The notes beneath the pieces are model-generated. The model was not told the origin of the DNA, searched no databases, and worked only from the letters and a program-made list of their open reading frames with translations. 64,000 nt of DNA from Thermoplasmatales archaeon (GTDB lineage: Archaea; Thermoplasmatota; Thermoplasmata; Thermoplasmatales; Thermoplasmataceae). The translations under genes and the position numbers were made by a program. The stretch lies in contig CP060531.1 of NCBI GenBank assembly GCA_016806715.1, forward strand, positions 977,966 to 1,041,965, given 5' to 3'. Below, piece after piece: positions 36,634 through 45,775 of this stretch. The stretch's first letter is position 1. Each line of letters begins with the position of its first letter.

Positions 36634-37794
36634 ATGAAAGTTCTAATTCTCGGCGTTGATGGCTACATAGGCTGGTCGCTTGCGCTCAGGCTCATGAAAA
36701 GAGGTCACACCGTGGCGGGAGCAGACAATTTTATCACCCGCAGGCGTGTCAGGGAAGTCGGGTCCGCTTCTGCCCTGCCCATTTCATCAATGGACGCAAG
36801 GATCAAGGGGCTGGAATCCGCCGGGTATGGAGGCATGGAGTTTTTCAAGGGAGATGTAAGCAATGCGGACTTCATGTACAGGACAATCAGGGCTGTGCAG
36901 CCCGATACGGTTATCCATCTCGCGGAACAGAGATCTGCTCCATATTCAATGATAGGCCTTAAGCAGGCATCTGACACCATGGTAAAGAACATCGTGAGCA
37001 CGCTTAACCTGGTATACGCCGTGAAGGACACCGTGCCCGATACTCACATTCTCAAACTCGGTACCATGGGTGAGTATGGGACGCCGAACATCGATATTCC
37101 GGAAGGTTTCTTCGATATTGAGTACAGGGGCAGGAAGGATTACCTGCCGTTCCCGAAGAACGCAGGAAGCTGGTATCACTGGACAAAGGTTCACGATTCA
37201 AACAATCTCATGTTTGCAAACAGGGTATGGAACATCAGGGTTACCGATGTGATGCAGGGAGTTGTTTACGGAACCAGGATAGACGAGATCACAGAAACCG
37301 GACTATATACGAGATATGACATAGACGAGGTTTGGGGAACAGTCCTGAACAGGTTCTGCGCACAGGCAGTTGCAGGACTGCCGATCACCCCATATGGAGA
37401 GGGTGGGCAGACCAGGGGGTTCCTACCGCTTGAGGACAGCGTGACATGCCTTTCAATCGCAGTCGAGAATCCACCCGCTGATGGAGAATACAGGGTTTTC
37501 AACCAGTACGACAAGGCCTATTCCGTGAACTTCCTTGCCGGGAGAGTCAAGGAAATTTATGAACGTGAGTTCGGGAAGAGTGCAGAAATACGTCACATGG
37601 AGAATCCACGGGTAGAGAAGGAAACACACTACTACAACCCTGTCAACGAGAACCTCAAGAAACTCGGATACAGGAGCAAGAGAGCCTTGGATGACGAGAT
37701 ATTAAACATGCTCCAGGATCTGCAGAAATTCATTCCCCGGATAAGGAAACTTTCAGGCGTCATAATGCCAAGGACTTTCTGGAAAGCAAGCTGA
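36634..37794 (+). CDS. UDP-sulfoquinovose synthase-like NAD-dependent epimerase (SQD1/Agl3 type)
   Basis: A 386-residue short-chain dehydrogenase/reductase. The NAD motif GVDGYIGWSLALRL is at residues 7-20 and the catalytic YxxxK is in SWYHWTKVHDSNNLMF near 183. SQD1-specific features include the long insertion DNFITRRRVREVGSASALP near 32, HLAEQRSAPYSMIG and VMQGVVYGTR. SQD1 and archaeal Agl3 convert UDP-glucose plus sulfite into UDP-sulfoquinovose, used in membrane lipid or N-glycan head groups. A convergent NDP-sugar pyrophosphorylase lies 7 bp away and could supply UDP-glucose. A glycan role fits the many sequons in the exported proteins here. Confidence 0.87.
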   Translation: MKVLILGVDGYIGWSLALRLMKRGHTVAGADNFITRRRVREVGSASALPISSMDARIKGLESAGYGGMEFFKGDVSNADFMYRTIRAVQPDTVIHLAEQRSAPYSMIGLKQASDTMVKNIVSTLNLVYAVKDTVPDTHILKLGTMGEYGTPNIDIPEGFFDIEYRGRKDYLPFPKNAGSWYHWTKVHDSNNLMFANRVWNIRVTDVMQGVVYGTRIDEITETGLYTRYDIDEVWGTVLNRFCAQAVAGLPITPYGEGGQTRGFLPLEDSVTCLSIAVENPPADGEYRVFNQYDKAYSVNFLAGRVKEIYEREFGKSAEIRHMENPRVEKETHYYNPVNENLKKLGYRSKRALDDEILNMLQDLQKFIPRIRKLSGVIMPRTFWKAS

Positions 37795-37801
37795 TACGGT
37801 T

Positions 37802-38548
37802 TTACTTACTGGCGCACCTGTCAAGGCTTCGCTTCAGTATGTTTATGTATTCAGTTGCCACGCCTACGCTGATCCAGTCATTGCGATCGACCAGCAGGCC
37901 AGAGGTTTCCTTTCCCAACTCTATTGTCTTTTCTATGGCCGGTGTCAGTTCCTTCTCATCTGAACGCTGATCGTCAAGATAATCAAATACCTCCGGAACG
38001 AGGGCATAGAAGGCACAGAGTGCGTAGTTGCTCTCAGGAACAGCTGGTTTTTCAACAACCTTCCTTACCCTGATTTCGCTACCCCTTATTTCGACAGAAG
38101 CGACCCCGTATCTTTTCGGGTTGTCTACTTTCATAAGCGTGAGTATGTTCCTGTCAGGATTCTTATCCATCATCGTCTTTACAGACTTTATGTGCATCTG
38201 ATCCAGGACTATGCCGTCACCGGCATTGAGGATGAAGCTCTCATCTCCTATGTAATCCCTTGCAAGCATTACTGCCATGCCAAATCCTCTTCTCTCTCCC
38301 TGATAGATTATCGTTACTTCCGGATATTCATGCTCCACATATTCCCTGGTGGACCTATCCTCCCAGTCAAGAACCAGGTATATCTCCTTGATGCCCTCGC
38401 TGAGAAAGCTGTATATCACACAGTCAAGGATCGGCCTGAGCACTATTCTCCCTTCTCTCATTGTGTAGACAGGAAGCATCTCCTTGCGCATCTTTCCATC
38501 AAGGCCCGATCTTGAACCCTGGCCCGCTGCTGTAATCAGTGCCTTCAT
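37802..38548 (-). CDS. NDP-sugar pyrophosphorylase (glucose-1-phosphate nucleotidyltransferase)
   Basis: A 248-residue nucleotidyltransferase with the N-terminal loop ITAAGQGSRSGLDGKMRKEMLPV (GxGxR...K), the acceptor segment ILNAGDGIVLDQMH near residue 108 (metal-binding Asp) and VVEKPAVPESNYALCAFYAL near 165 (EKP motif). It would make UDP- or dTDP-glucose from sugar 1-phosphate. Lacking a C-terminal left-handed helix, it is a single-domain form. It is convergent with, and 7 bp from, the SQD1-like gene, which suggests but does not prove a shared pathway. Confidence 0.85.
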   Translation of the reverse strand: MKALITAAGQGSRSGLDGKMRKEMLPVYTMREGRIVLRPILDCVIYSFLSEGIKEIYLVLDWEDRSTREYVEHEYPEVTIIYQGERRGFGMAVMLARDYIGDESFILNAGDGIVLDQMHIKSVKTMMDKNPDRNILTLMKVDNPKRYGVASVEIRGSEIRVRKVVEKPAVPESNYALCAFYALVPEVFDYLDDQRSDEKELTPAIEKTIELGKETSGLLVDRNDWISVGVATEYINILKRSLDRCASK

Positions 38549-38633
38549 CTTCCTTTAATATCACAACAACTATAATAATAGTATTTCCCGTCGGCATCGA
38601 AACCAATATGAAGTGCCCAGCAGATCACTCTCC

Positions 38634-39881
38634 ATGGCTGAAGTTTTGCAGTCCTTTTTCACTATGGATTCGTTTGACCTGAGGGGAAAGACAGTGTTCC
38701 TGAGACTTGACATTAATTCTCCGATGAACCCGATGAACGGGGAAATACTTGGAGGGTCACGGTTCAAGTCCCATGTGGACACAATAAACAGCCTTATGGA
38801 TTCCAAGGTCGTAATTGTGGCGCACCAGAGCAGGCCCGGCAAGGAAGATTTCACGAGCCTTGAGAAGCATGCAGCCTACATGAAGCGCGTTCTTGGCCGC
38901 GATGTAAAATTCATTGATGCGCTCTTTGGCAGCAGTGTGACTGCAGCTGTTAAATCAATGAAAATAGGGGATATCCTGATGCTTGAGAACACGAGATTCT
39001 ACTCCGAGGAGACCGAGATTCCGGCAACGGACATTGAAGCCATGGAGGGCAGCCACATTGTCAGGAGCCTTGAACCACTCATGGATTATTACGTAATTGA
39101 CGCGTTCCCGGCAATACACCGTGCACAGACAACTCTTGTCGGGTTCCGGCGCGTGAAGCCAAACATAGCCGGAAGGCTCATAGAGAAGGAGGTTGCCATG
39201 CTCGACCGGTTCAGCCGTGGAAAAGAAAGGCCGAAACTCGCCATTCTTGCGGGATCGAAGATAGATGACTCGATTGCAGTGTCGAAGAATTTCCTTGAGA
39301 AGAAGATGGTTGATTCCATTATTGTTGGTGGTGTCGTTGCAAACGCTTTTCTATGGGCTTCAGGAAAGAATATAGGCAAAAAGAACATGGAATTCATAAT
39401 GAAGAACAACAAGAATTACGAATCCCTCCTGAAAGACTGTTCCGACATACTGAAGAATCACAGGGACAGGGTCGTGATACCGGTGGATTTCGTCCTCAAT
39501 CCATCGGGACGCCGGATATCCGTGGATGAAGAAGTGCCGGATGACGAATTGCTGGCGGATATAGGAGTCGATTCCATAGTCATGTTCACGGAACACATCA
39601 GGCAGGCGAAGGCCATATTCATGAACGGGCCGATGGGCATGTATGAGATGCCAGCCTATTCATCAGGGACGTTTGAGGTACTTAACGCAATATCGCGTAG
39701 CAGAGCTTTGCGGATCGCAGGGGGCGGGCACACCCTGAGCGCCATGGAGAAACTCGGCATGCTCAACAGGATTGACCATGCATCAACCGGGGGCGGCGCA
39801 CTGATAAGTTATTTATCCGGCGAGGCAATGCCAGTTCTGGAAGCACTCAGCGAAAGCCGTGCATTGTTCAAGGGTAATTAA
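38634..39881 (+). CDS. pgk: Phosphoglycerate kinase
   Basis: Interconverts 1,3-bisphosphoglycerate and 3-phosphoglycerate. The archaeal-type protein has FDLRGKTVFLRLDINSP (phosphoglycerate-binding Arg/Asp) at the N-terminus, VIVAHQSRPGKED near 55, MLENTRFYSEE near 110, the hinge and nucleotide loop LAILAGSKIDDSIAV near 200 and the C-terminal RIAGGGHTLSAMEKLG near 355. I choose ATG 38634 (MAEVLQSFF); a GTG at 38613 adds seven residues. It is followed by prefoldin alpha after one base, suggesting co-transcription with pfdA and ftsY. Confidence 0.95.
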   Translation: MAEVLQSFFTMDSFDLRGKTVFLRLDINSPMNPMNGEILGGSRFKSHVDTINSLMDSKVVIVAHQSRPGKEDFTSLEKHAAYMKRVLGRDVKFIDALFGSSVTAAVKSMKIGDILMLENTRFYSEETEIPATDIEAMEGSHIVRSLEPLMDYYVIDAFPAIHRAQTTLVGFRRVKPNIAGRLIEKEVAMLDRFSRGKERPKLAILAGSKIDDSIAVSKNFLEKKMVDSIIVGGVVANAFLWASGKNIGKKNMEFIMKNNKNYESLLKDCSDILKNHRDRVVIPVDFVLNPSGRRISVDEEVPDDELLADIGVDSIVMFTEHIRQAKAIFMNGPMGMYEMPAYSSGTFEVLNAISRSRALRIAGGGHTLSAMEKLGMLNRIDHASTGGGALISYLSGEAMPVLEALSESRALFKGN

Positions 39882-39882
39882 A

Positions 39883-40302
39883 ATGGCAGACGAGAATCAG
39901 GTAAACATTGTTGACGAGATAAATTACACAAAATCACTGATAGATTCACTGGATTCACAGCTGAACGGCCTTGTCAGGGGCATGGAGGAGATCAAGCGGG
40001 TCCAGAACATCCTGAAGGACACTGGAATACCTGCGTCAAAAGACAGGAGAATATCCATAGGAGCTGGCATATTCGCATCAGGAAGCATAGACACCAGTTC
40101 CAGGATGCTGGTGCCAATAGGGTCGGATGTATATGTTGAGGAGGATCCGGAAAAACTGTCAGGCAGGCTGGACAAAAACATAGCCGATCTGCAGAATTCT
40201 ATCGGGACACTCAGCGTGAGGCGTTCCGATCTCGTGAACCGCTACGAGGCTCTCATGTCTGTAGTGGATCAGGCAAAGCAGGAAGATCAGGGCAAGAGCT
40301 GA
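39883..40302 (+). CDS. pfdA: Prefoldin alpha subunit
   Basis: A 139-residue subunit of the hexameric chaperone that holds unfolded proteins with coiled-coil tentacles. The N- and C-terminal coiled coils (residues about 10-45 and 95-135) flank the beta hairpin region with the conserved LVPIGSDVYVEE segment. An in-frame extension back to 39859 overlaps pgk and is unlikely to be used. It ends one base before ftsY, matching the pfdA-ftsY order common in archaea. The beta subunit gene is not in the window. Confidence 0.93.
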   Translation: MADENQVNIVDEINYTKSLIDSLDSQLNGLVRGMEEIKRVQNILKDTGIPASKDRRISIGAGIFASGSIDTSSRMLVPIGSDVYVEEDPEKLSGRLDKNIADLQNSIGTLSVRRSDLVNRYEALMSVVDQAKQEDQGKS

Positions 40303-40303
40303 A

Positions 40304-41176
40304 ATGTTTGATGGACTGAAAAATCTTTTCAAGCACGACATCCCGGAAGATGAAGAAGTCCTTAACGCAAAAAAAGGGGAGATAGAGGATGAGATCAGGA
40401 CTGTGCTGCTGGAATCAGACGTTTCCTTTGAAGCAGTTGAAGTTATAGAGGATGACATAAGGAAAAGGATTGACAGGATAAAGAAGATCAGTAAATCCAC
40501 ACTTATGGGTGTCGTGAGAGACACGATCAGGGACGCGCTGATGACCAGTCAATTGGATTTTGACATCCTTACTGTTGAGCAGAAACCATACACAGTGCTT
40601 TTCCTTGGTATTAATGGCACAGGAAAGACCACAACCATAGCAAAGGTTGCAAAGTACCTGAAGGACGCAGGAAAACGTTCGGTTATTTCAGCTTCAGACA
40701 CTTTCAGGGCAGGAGCCATAGACCAGATTTCCATACTTGGGGACCGCGTTGGCGTGAAGGTTATCAGGCACGAAATTGGAAGTGACCCCTCAGCGGTTGC
40801 TTTCGATGCCATAGAGCATGCCAGGGCAAGAGGCCTGGACTATGTGCTCATAGATTCTGCGGGAAGAATGCAGACCAATAAGAACCTCGTTGATGAGATG
40901 AAGAAGATCAAGCGCGTCTCAAAACCGGACCTGACCGTCCTGGTCCTTGATTCAATGGTCGGGCAGGATGTCCTGAACCAGGCAGAGACGTTTCTGAAGG
41001 AGATTGGATTCGATGCGATAATCCTGACAAAACTTGACACAGACGCCAAGGGAGGTTCTCTGCTCAGCATTGTCATATCCATGAAAAAGCCGGTGCTGTT
41101 TCTCTGCACGGGGCAGGGAATGGATGACATAGTGAGGTTCGACCCTGACTGGTATCTTGAAAAGATTTTCTCGTAG
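40304..41176 (+). CDS. ftsY: Signal recognition particle receptor FtsY
   Basis: A 290-residue SRP-type GTPase that docks ribosome-nascent chain complexes to the membrane. The N domain occupies roughly residues 1-90. GTPase motifs are LGINGTGKTTTIAKVA (G1, with GTGKTTT), DTFRAGAIDQ, DSAGRMQTNKNL (G3), TKLDTDAKGG (G4) and GTGQGMDDIVRFD in the closing loop. The acidic A domain of bacterial FtsY is absent, as usual in archaea. One base separates it from pfdA. Confidence 0.96.
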   Translation: MFDGLKNLFKHDIPEDEEVLNAKKGEIEDEIRTVLLESDVSFEAVEVIEDDIRKRIDRIKKISKSTLMGVVRDTIRDALMTSQLDFDILTVEQKPYTVLFLGINGTGKTTTIAKVAKYLKDAGKRSVISASDTFRAGAIDQISILGDRVGVKVIRHEIGSDPSAVAFDAIEHARARGLDYVLIDSAGRMQTNKNLVDEMKKIKRVSKPDLTVLVLDSMVGQDVLNQAETFLKEIGFDAIILTKLDTDAKGGSLLSIVISMKKPVLFLCTGQGMDDIVRFDPDWYLEKIFS

Positions 41177-41206
41177 CAATAATTTAATATTGTACAACTA
41201 TCAAGT

Positions 41207-42424
41207 TTGTTTTCAATGCTTTCCAATAATTCGAAGTATCACCCTTCTATAATTGCAATTGCAATTGCGGATTTTATAAGGGGGTTCACCAGGTATCCTC
41301 TATGGATTCTCATTTCCATTTATCTCCTCACAGTAAGGCACATGGGCTATCTGGACATCGGGATCATATTCCTGCTGCAATCCGTATTCACGGTGCCATT
41401 TTCCATTTACGGAGGAAGGATATCGGACATTAGCGGCAGGAGAGGGCTGGCCCTGCTGATGCCTATACTGCTTCTTTTCACATACCTTGCATTCTTTTTT
41501 GTAGTATACAGAAACCTCTCCATCATTGCGGTAACCGCAATGATGATAGTCATCAGCATTCTCAATAACGTTCAGTACAACGTCGGAAACTCGATACTCA
41601 CGGACCTGTCAAGCGAGTCACAGCGCCTGAATTCCTTCAGCCTGGTCAGGGTGCTGAGCAATGCAGGTATCGGTGCAGGGCTGATTTTTTCCGGCTTTAC
41701 CGCTATCCTGAACCCAGCATACTTCTTTCTTGCCCCGGTTTTCGGGAGCTTCATAGAAATATTCATAATATTCAGGTATGTTCCCGAGTCCCTGCCAAAA
41801 ACGCATGAACTGGGGGAAAGTACAAGGCATGTTTTTTCCCTCAGGAAAGATAGAGTCCTGATCCTTGTTTCGCTGGTTCTAGCTTTCTCTGGGCTCTTCT
41901 CAAGCATGTTCGAGAGCCCGCTGCTCCCTCTATATCTCACAAGCCGGTTTGACTATCCTGAACTCCAGATAACCGCGCTATATGCTGTGAACACTCTCAT
42001 CGTGATCCTTTTCCAGTTTAGGGTAAACGCCCTCAGCAGGAAGATAGGCGAGGTATACACCTATGCAATAGGACTCATTATCTACTCAGCTTCATATTTT
42101 ATATTTGGCGTTACTGGTATCTTCGGAATACTGCTGGTGAACGCCGCCATGCTGACATTGGGGGAGAACATGACGTCGCAGTTTTCACAGGTCTTCATAT
42201 CCAGGATTGCTCCTGAAAATAGGAGAGGAGAGTATTTTGGATACAGTTCAGCGATATTCAGCTTTATATTTCCATTTTCCCCTTTCATAGGCACCCTGTT
42301 GCTGCAGATCTTCCATCCTCATCCATTGCTGTTATGGGGGATAATCTCAGCAGCCTGTGTTATAATGGCCATAATTTCACTCACGCTCGTGAGAGTGATC
42401 CCAAAACCGGATGCGGCAACCTGA
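41207..42424 (+). CDS. MFS transporter
   Basis: A 405-residue carrier with twelve hydrophobic segments. The MFS motif A region is GGRISDISGRRG near residue 65, between the second and third helices, and a weaker second copy (LSRKIGE) stands at the equivalent place in the C-terminal half. This pattern is close to drug and sugar exporters. A TATA-like box (ATAATTTAATATTG, about 41178-41191) 20-25 bp before the ATG 41215 or GTG/TTG alternatives suggests its own promoter, separate from ftsY. Substrate unknown. Confidence 0.88.
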   Translation: MFSMLSNNSKYHPSIIAIAIADFIRGFTRYPLWILISIYLLTVRHMGYLDIGIIFLLQSVFTVPFSIYGGRISDISGRRGLALLMPILLLFTYLAFFFVVYRNLSIIAVTAMMIVISILNNVQYNVGNSILTDLSSESQRLNSFSLVRVLSNAGIGAGLIFSGFTAILNPAYFFLAPVFGSFIEIFIIFRYVPESLPKTHELGESTRHVFSLRKDRVLILVSLVLAFSGLFSSMFESPLLPLYLTSRFDYPELQITALYAVNTLIVILFQFRVNALSRKIGEVYTYAIGLIIYSASYFIFGVTGIFGILLVNAAMLTLGENMTSQFSQVFISRIAPENRRGEYFGYSSAIFSFIFPFSPFIGTLLLQIFHPHPLLLWGIISAACVIMAIISLTLVRVIPKPDAAT

Positions 42425-42644
42425 CGGTTTTGTTTGGGCAACATATATGGTCATTGTGCAGGCGGAAGATAACTTTAAAGCCTGAGAATCCTGCTTCAGC
42501 CAATCTTGTTTACGGTAACTTGCATACCCGGAGCTGGAAAGCTACCTGGAAATGAAACTTCTTTAAAATTCCCATGTGGCGTGTAAAACGGGTTTTTGTA
42601 TGTCAGCATCGGTGAACGGGCAATCTGTGTGAACATATGGATTG

Positions 42645-44102
42645 TTAAGAAAGCAGGACAGCAGTTACCGGGAGTGGACCGTAATACCACCTTGAAGAGA
42701 CAGCAAGTGATATATTCATACCGGTGAAAAAGTAACTTGCATTGAAGTCACTGTCACCGTTATTAATCACCATGTTTTGCTCATAGTATGTTCCATCTGT
42801 CCTCAAAATGACCATTCCGCTGAAATCCACCAGGTATGGCAGGTTTTTACCGACCTGCGCGCTTAACATTCTTTCTGGAGATAAATTAACATTTCTCTCA
42901 TGGGAACTGAAATCCGAATTCAGGAGAGAAAGGCCCAGGTTGATGTAAAGAACAGTTAGGTTCCTGCTGTTGTTCATCAATCCCGAAATGTTCAGGTTCA
43001 GTTCACCGTTGGCCGATGTCCAGTTGCGGTCAAGTATTGTTGAGCCATTGGCACTTGGCGACCCCACTGTCTTTGTCACATTCGAAGTGTACTTGGAAAT
43101 GAACTTATCGAAATACGGAATATAAGAACTACCCTGAAAATCGGTTTCATTTATCTGCAAGGTACTGTTAGTCATGGAAACCTTCAATGTTGTTTGATAA
43201 TTCGTTGTTATTTTAACGAAAGTGTTATTTTTAATGTACCCGGAGTAAAGGTAGAAGTTTGAAACGTGCAGATCAACGGGTCCTAGATTCACATCAGAGT
43301 TTGAGTTTATTTCATTATTCATATCACTCATGTTAAAGCTTCCGCCGGAAAAGGAGTCATTAACGCTTTCCTGTGCGAAACGTGATCCGTTTATGTAAGA
43401 AATTCCCCTGAATGACGTTATTGCCAAAGGATTTTCTACACTTCTATTCGATGGAAAGAACTTCAGAGAGATCAATGATGAAATTCCAGGAAGGGCCATA
43501 TAACTTCCAAGCACCACAGATCCATTCTGTACTGTCGATGAATTTATGAATTGCATTTGTTCACTGAAAGTATAGTTTGATATATCGGCTGGTAAAGGGA
43601 TCACAAGCTCTGGCATGGAAAGGTTAAACACAGCCTGAGCAGTGAAGGAAGAAGGTTCCTTACTAGCAGGATTATATGGAATATTGTTGTAGAAGCTGTA
43701 AACATGGAGTTTCCCTCCAGAGACGTTATCATAAAAAGCATAAAGTGACAGCGAGATATTTTCACTTCCGGATTGCAATATGGAGTTCCAGGAACCGGTA
43801 ATGGAGTAAAAGGAACGGTTCAGGTATCCCGTGATGAGGCTCCCATGTGCAGATGACCCGCTGAAAAGCAGGACATCGTTCATATTGCTGCTTGAATTTG
43901 TCGTGGTGAGATAAACGAATGCCGAAAAATTCTCTACGCTCTGCTGTCCACCGCCAGTAAGGGCAGTAGCACCGATCGATATGTAAGGCCCCTGAAGGGG
44001 GATCGCTACTTTTCCGCCGTTGTAGTAGTATAGGACTCCGGAGAAAATCACGAGGATTGCGAGAAAGAATGCTATGGCATAGGTCAATTTTCTTCCATTC
44101 AA
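42645..44102 (-). CDS. Exported membrane-anchored protein with many N-glycosylation sequons
   Basis: A 485-residue protein with one N-terminal transmembrane helix (LTYAIAFFLAILVIFSGVLYYY) acting as an uncleaved anchor or signal, and an extracellular body rich in Ser, Asn and Thr with over twenty N-x-S/T sites (for example NSSSNMND, NISLSLY, NSTLQINETD). No catalytic motif or known repeat was found. It is similar in composition to the 982-residue surface protein at 17342 but differently anchored. Possible roles are surface coat or binding of substrates. The HTH regulator gene upstream is on the same strand, 31 bp away. Confidence 0.75.
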   Translation of the reverse strand: MNGRKLTYAIAFFLAILVIFSGVLYYYNGGKVAIPLQGPYISIGATALTGGGQQSVENFSAFVYLTTTNSSSNMNDVLLFSGSSAHGSLITGYLNRSFYSITGSWNSILQSGSENISLSLYAFYDNVSGGKLHVYSFYNNIPYNPASKEPSSFTAQAVFNLSMPELVIPLPADISNYTFSEQMQFINSSTVQNGSVVLGSYMALPGISSLISLKFFPSNRSVENPLAITSFRGISYINGSRFAQESVNDSFSGGSFNMSDMNNEINSNSDVNLGPVDLHVSNFYLYSGYIKNNTFVKITTNYQTTLKVSMTNSTLQINETDFQGSSYIPYFDKFISKYTSNVTKTVGSPSANGSTILDRNWTSANGELNLNISGLMNNSRNLTVLYINLGLSLLNSDFSSHERNVNLSPERMLSAQVGKNLPYLVDFSGMVILRTDGTYYEQNMVINNGDSDFNASYFFTGMNISLAVSSRWYYGPLPVTAVLLS

Positions 44103-44133
44103 CGGGTGATCATGCTAATTTCGATATAAATGA

Positions 44134-44820
44134 TTATCCGGTAGAAACTCTAAGGGCAGACATTACCTTTGATATGTCGTGTGGAGGCATGTCCGTCACT
44201 ATGAGCGGTATATTCTCTATCTCTGCTATCTTTATGGCGAGTTCATCTATCCGGTCCGGCTGAATGTAAATCACTGCAGCAGGTTTCAGCGGATGTACCC
44301 TGATGGCTATCATCGGGCTCCTTCCCATCTTGACTTCAGTGAAGAATATGATCCTCTGGCTAGACCACCCATAAAGCTTGCTGTATTCAGAATAGGAGAA
44401 TGAAAGTATGGCTTTCACTCCGTCAACGATGGTATATCCCCTGACAGCCCTCCTTAGATCGATGCTGGAGACATTCTTACCCTTTATCAGGGGAACAATT
44501 CTATCAAGCATGATATCGTGGTCGTAGTCCTTGATGTCTATGAGTGCATCCGAAGGCATTCCACTGACATATTTTCGTATGACATTTCCTCCCCTTTTCT
44601 TGTCTATGTCGACCAGGGCGTATACGATTTTCTTGACTGAGAACACGCCTGGGGATTTCCTTCTTCCCGATTCGTAATCATTTATGACAGATGGAGATAT
44701 GTCAAGGTACCTTGAGATCTCCTGTTGCGTTATTCCGAACTCCTCTCTCCATTTTCTTATTGTTTCCCCGGGATTGTCAGAGATTGTAATTTCCCCTGCA
44801 ATTTTTTCGTATATTTCCAC
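44134..44820 (-). CDS. XRE-type HTH transcriptional regulator (COG1709-like)
   Basis: A 228-residue protein with a Cro/C1-type helix-turn-helix at residues about 20-60 (IRKWREEFGITQQEISRYL and SPSVINDYESGRR). A long C-terminal domain contains IDLRRAVRGYTIVDGVKAILSFS and ends with a Rossmann-like segment (IAEIENIPLIVTDMPPHDIS). This layout fits the conserved archaeal regulators of COG1709. It starts with GTG at 44820. A TATA box lies about 25 bp upstream, and a 9-bp-arm palindrome abuts it at 44852-44871, so autoregulation is likely. Target genes are not known; the exported protein downstream may be one. Confidence 0.82.
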   Translation of the reverse strand: MEIYEKIAGEITISDNPGETIRKWREEFGITQQEISRYLDISPSVINDYESGRRKSPGVFSVKKIVYALVDIDKKRGGNVIRKYVSGMPSDALIDIKDYDHDIMLDRIVPLIKGKNVSSIDLRRAVRGYTIVDGVKAILSFSYSEYSKLYGWSSQRIIFFTEVKMGRSPMIAIRVHPLKPAAVIYIQPDRIDELAIKIAEIENIPLIVTDMPPHDISKVMSALRVSTG

Positions 44821-44840
44821 GCTTGTCTGATTGTTTTGGT

Positions 44841-44871
44841 ATTTAAAAATCTGTCGAATTAAAATTCGACA
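44841..44871 (-). promoter_or_regulatory. Promoter with palindromic operator before the HTH regulator
   Basis: Arms TGTCGAATT (44852-44860) and AATTCGACA (44863-44871) are exact reverse complements separated by AA. On the minus strand the palindrome immediately precedes the TATA box TTTTTAAATA (about 44841-44850), which lies about 25 bp before the GTG 44820. A dimer bound there would cover the TFB-recognition element and block initiation. Confidence 0.75.
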
Positions 44872-44877
44872 ATCGAC

Positions 44878-45399
44878 TTACGGGTTCCTGAACTTCGGGT
44901 CGTTGCTGCTGTCAACGGTGTTGGTCTGGGAATCCCTTATCGACCTGATATATCTTCGTCTCAGTGCTGATCCAATCCACATGCTCAGAACAAATACTAC
45001 AAGAATACCAACAAGGAAATAATCAGATGGGAGTAGCAAGTAATTCGATGCCAGGTAAATTCCCCCGTATCCGACCAGCAGTATTATCAGGCCAATATAC
45101 CTGTAAAGTGCGGGCATTTTCTGCATATTTGCCATATTTGGATTACTCTGGAAGTTCTTAATGGCATTAATCAGCCTTGTCGATTCGTTTGTGCTGATGC
45201 ACATCGGGTCTTCCAGCGTCTTAAGTGCTTCATTAAGCGCATAATCCGATTGGGGGACATTTCCCGTTGCCCTGTATAATCTTGAAAGCTCTATCTGCTT
45301 CCTGGCAATCCCCACACAGTTGGCGCCTCCAGATCCCGCTATTTTTTCATTCTCTATCTGTGTTTCCAGATACTGTATCTTATCCTCTCTTGAAGCCAA
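44878..45399 (-). CDS. Hypothetical membrane protein with N-terminal helical domain
   Basis: A 173-residue protein. Residues 1-95 are soluble and helical, like a small TPR-like hairpin repeat (ARKQIELSRLYRATGNVPQS; YALNEALKTLEDP). Residues about 100-145 hold two transmembrane helices (YIGLIILLVGYGGIYLAS; YFLVGILVVFVLSMWIG), and the tail is basic then polar. Start is TTG at 45399 preceded by GGGGATGA; no ATG or GTG lies in frame. It ends 6 bp before the palindrome of the regulator promoter. Family not recognised. Confidence 0.6.
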   Translation of the reverse strand: MASREDKIQYLETQIENEKIAGSGGANCVGIARKQIELSRLYRATGNVPQSDYALNEALKTLEDPMCISTNESTRLINAIKNFQSNPNMANMQKMPALYRYIGLIILLVGYGGIYLASNYLLLPSDYFLVGILVVFVLSMWIGSALRRRYIRSIRDSQTNTVDSSNDPKFRNP

Positions 45400-45531
45400 A
45401 TCTTCATCCCCAGTTCAATACTCTTTAATCTGCTGTTCTAGTCATGGGCATCTTAGTTCAAATAGATTGCTTAAGAAAAATGAAACCGGGAACTCAAAAC
45501 CTAGAGAAAGGCATTAGGTTTCCGGGCAAAA

Positions 45532-45723
45532 TCAGCCCAAGGCTGCAAAGCATTCGGTGCCACCCTTTTCAACGATCCTTTCAATCTTTGGCAGTTCAGA
45601 GACGATCTCGTTGACGGGCATCTGCTCAAGAATGTTGTGATTCTTCAGCACCTTCAGCATGCTTATTCTTATTCTCAGAGCAAGAAAAACGATGAAGAAG
45701 AATCCCTTCACTAGAAGTGCTTA
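45532..45723 (-). pseudogene. Transposase C-terminal remnant (IS1634/IS4-like)
   Basis: The minus strand reads without interruption LLVKGFFFIVFLALRIRI, then SMLKVLKNHNILEQMP, VNEIVSELPKIERIVEKGG and a stop at 45534-45532. The hydrophobic strand followed by a helix and the ELPKIERI pattern match the C-terminal end of large DDE transposases of the IS1634/IS4 kind. The frame is closed by TAA at its upstream end, so about nine tenths of the gene are missing. It abuts the IS3 remnant, making this a graveyard of insertions at the distal end of the CRISPR array. Confidence 0.6.
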
Positions 45724-45775
45724 AGTAATGTATGTCCGTCTCCCAGAGTATGTATGTTTATGTTCTCTGGCTTTG

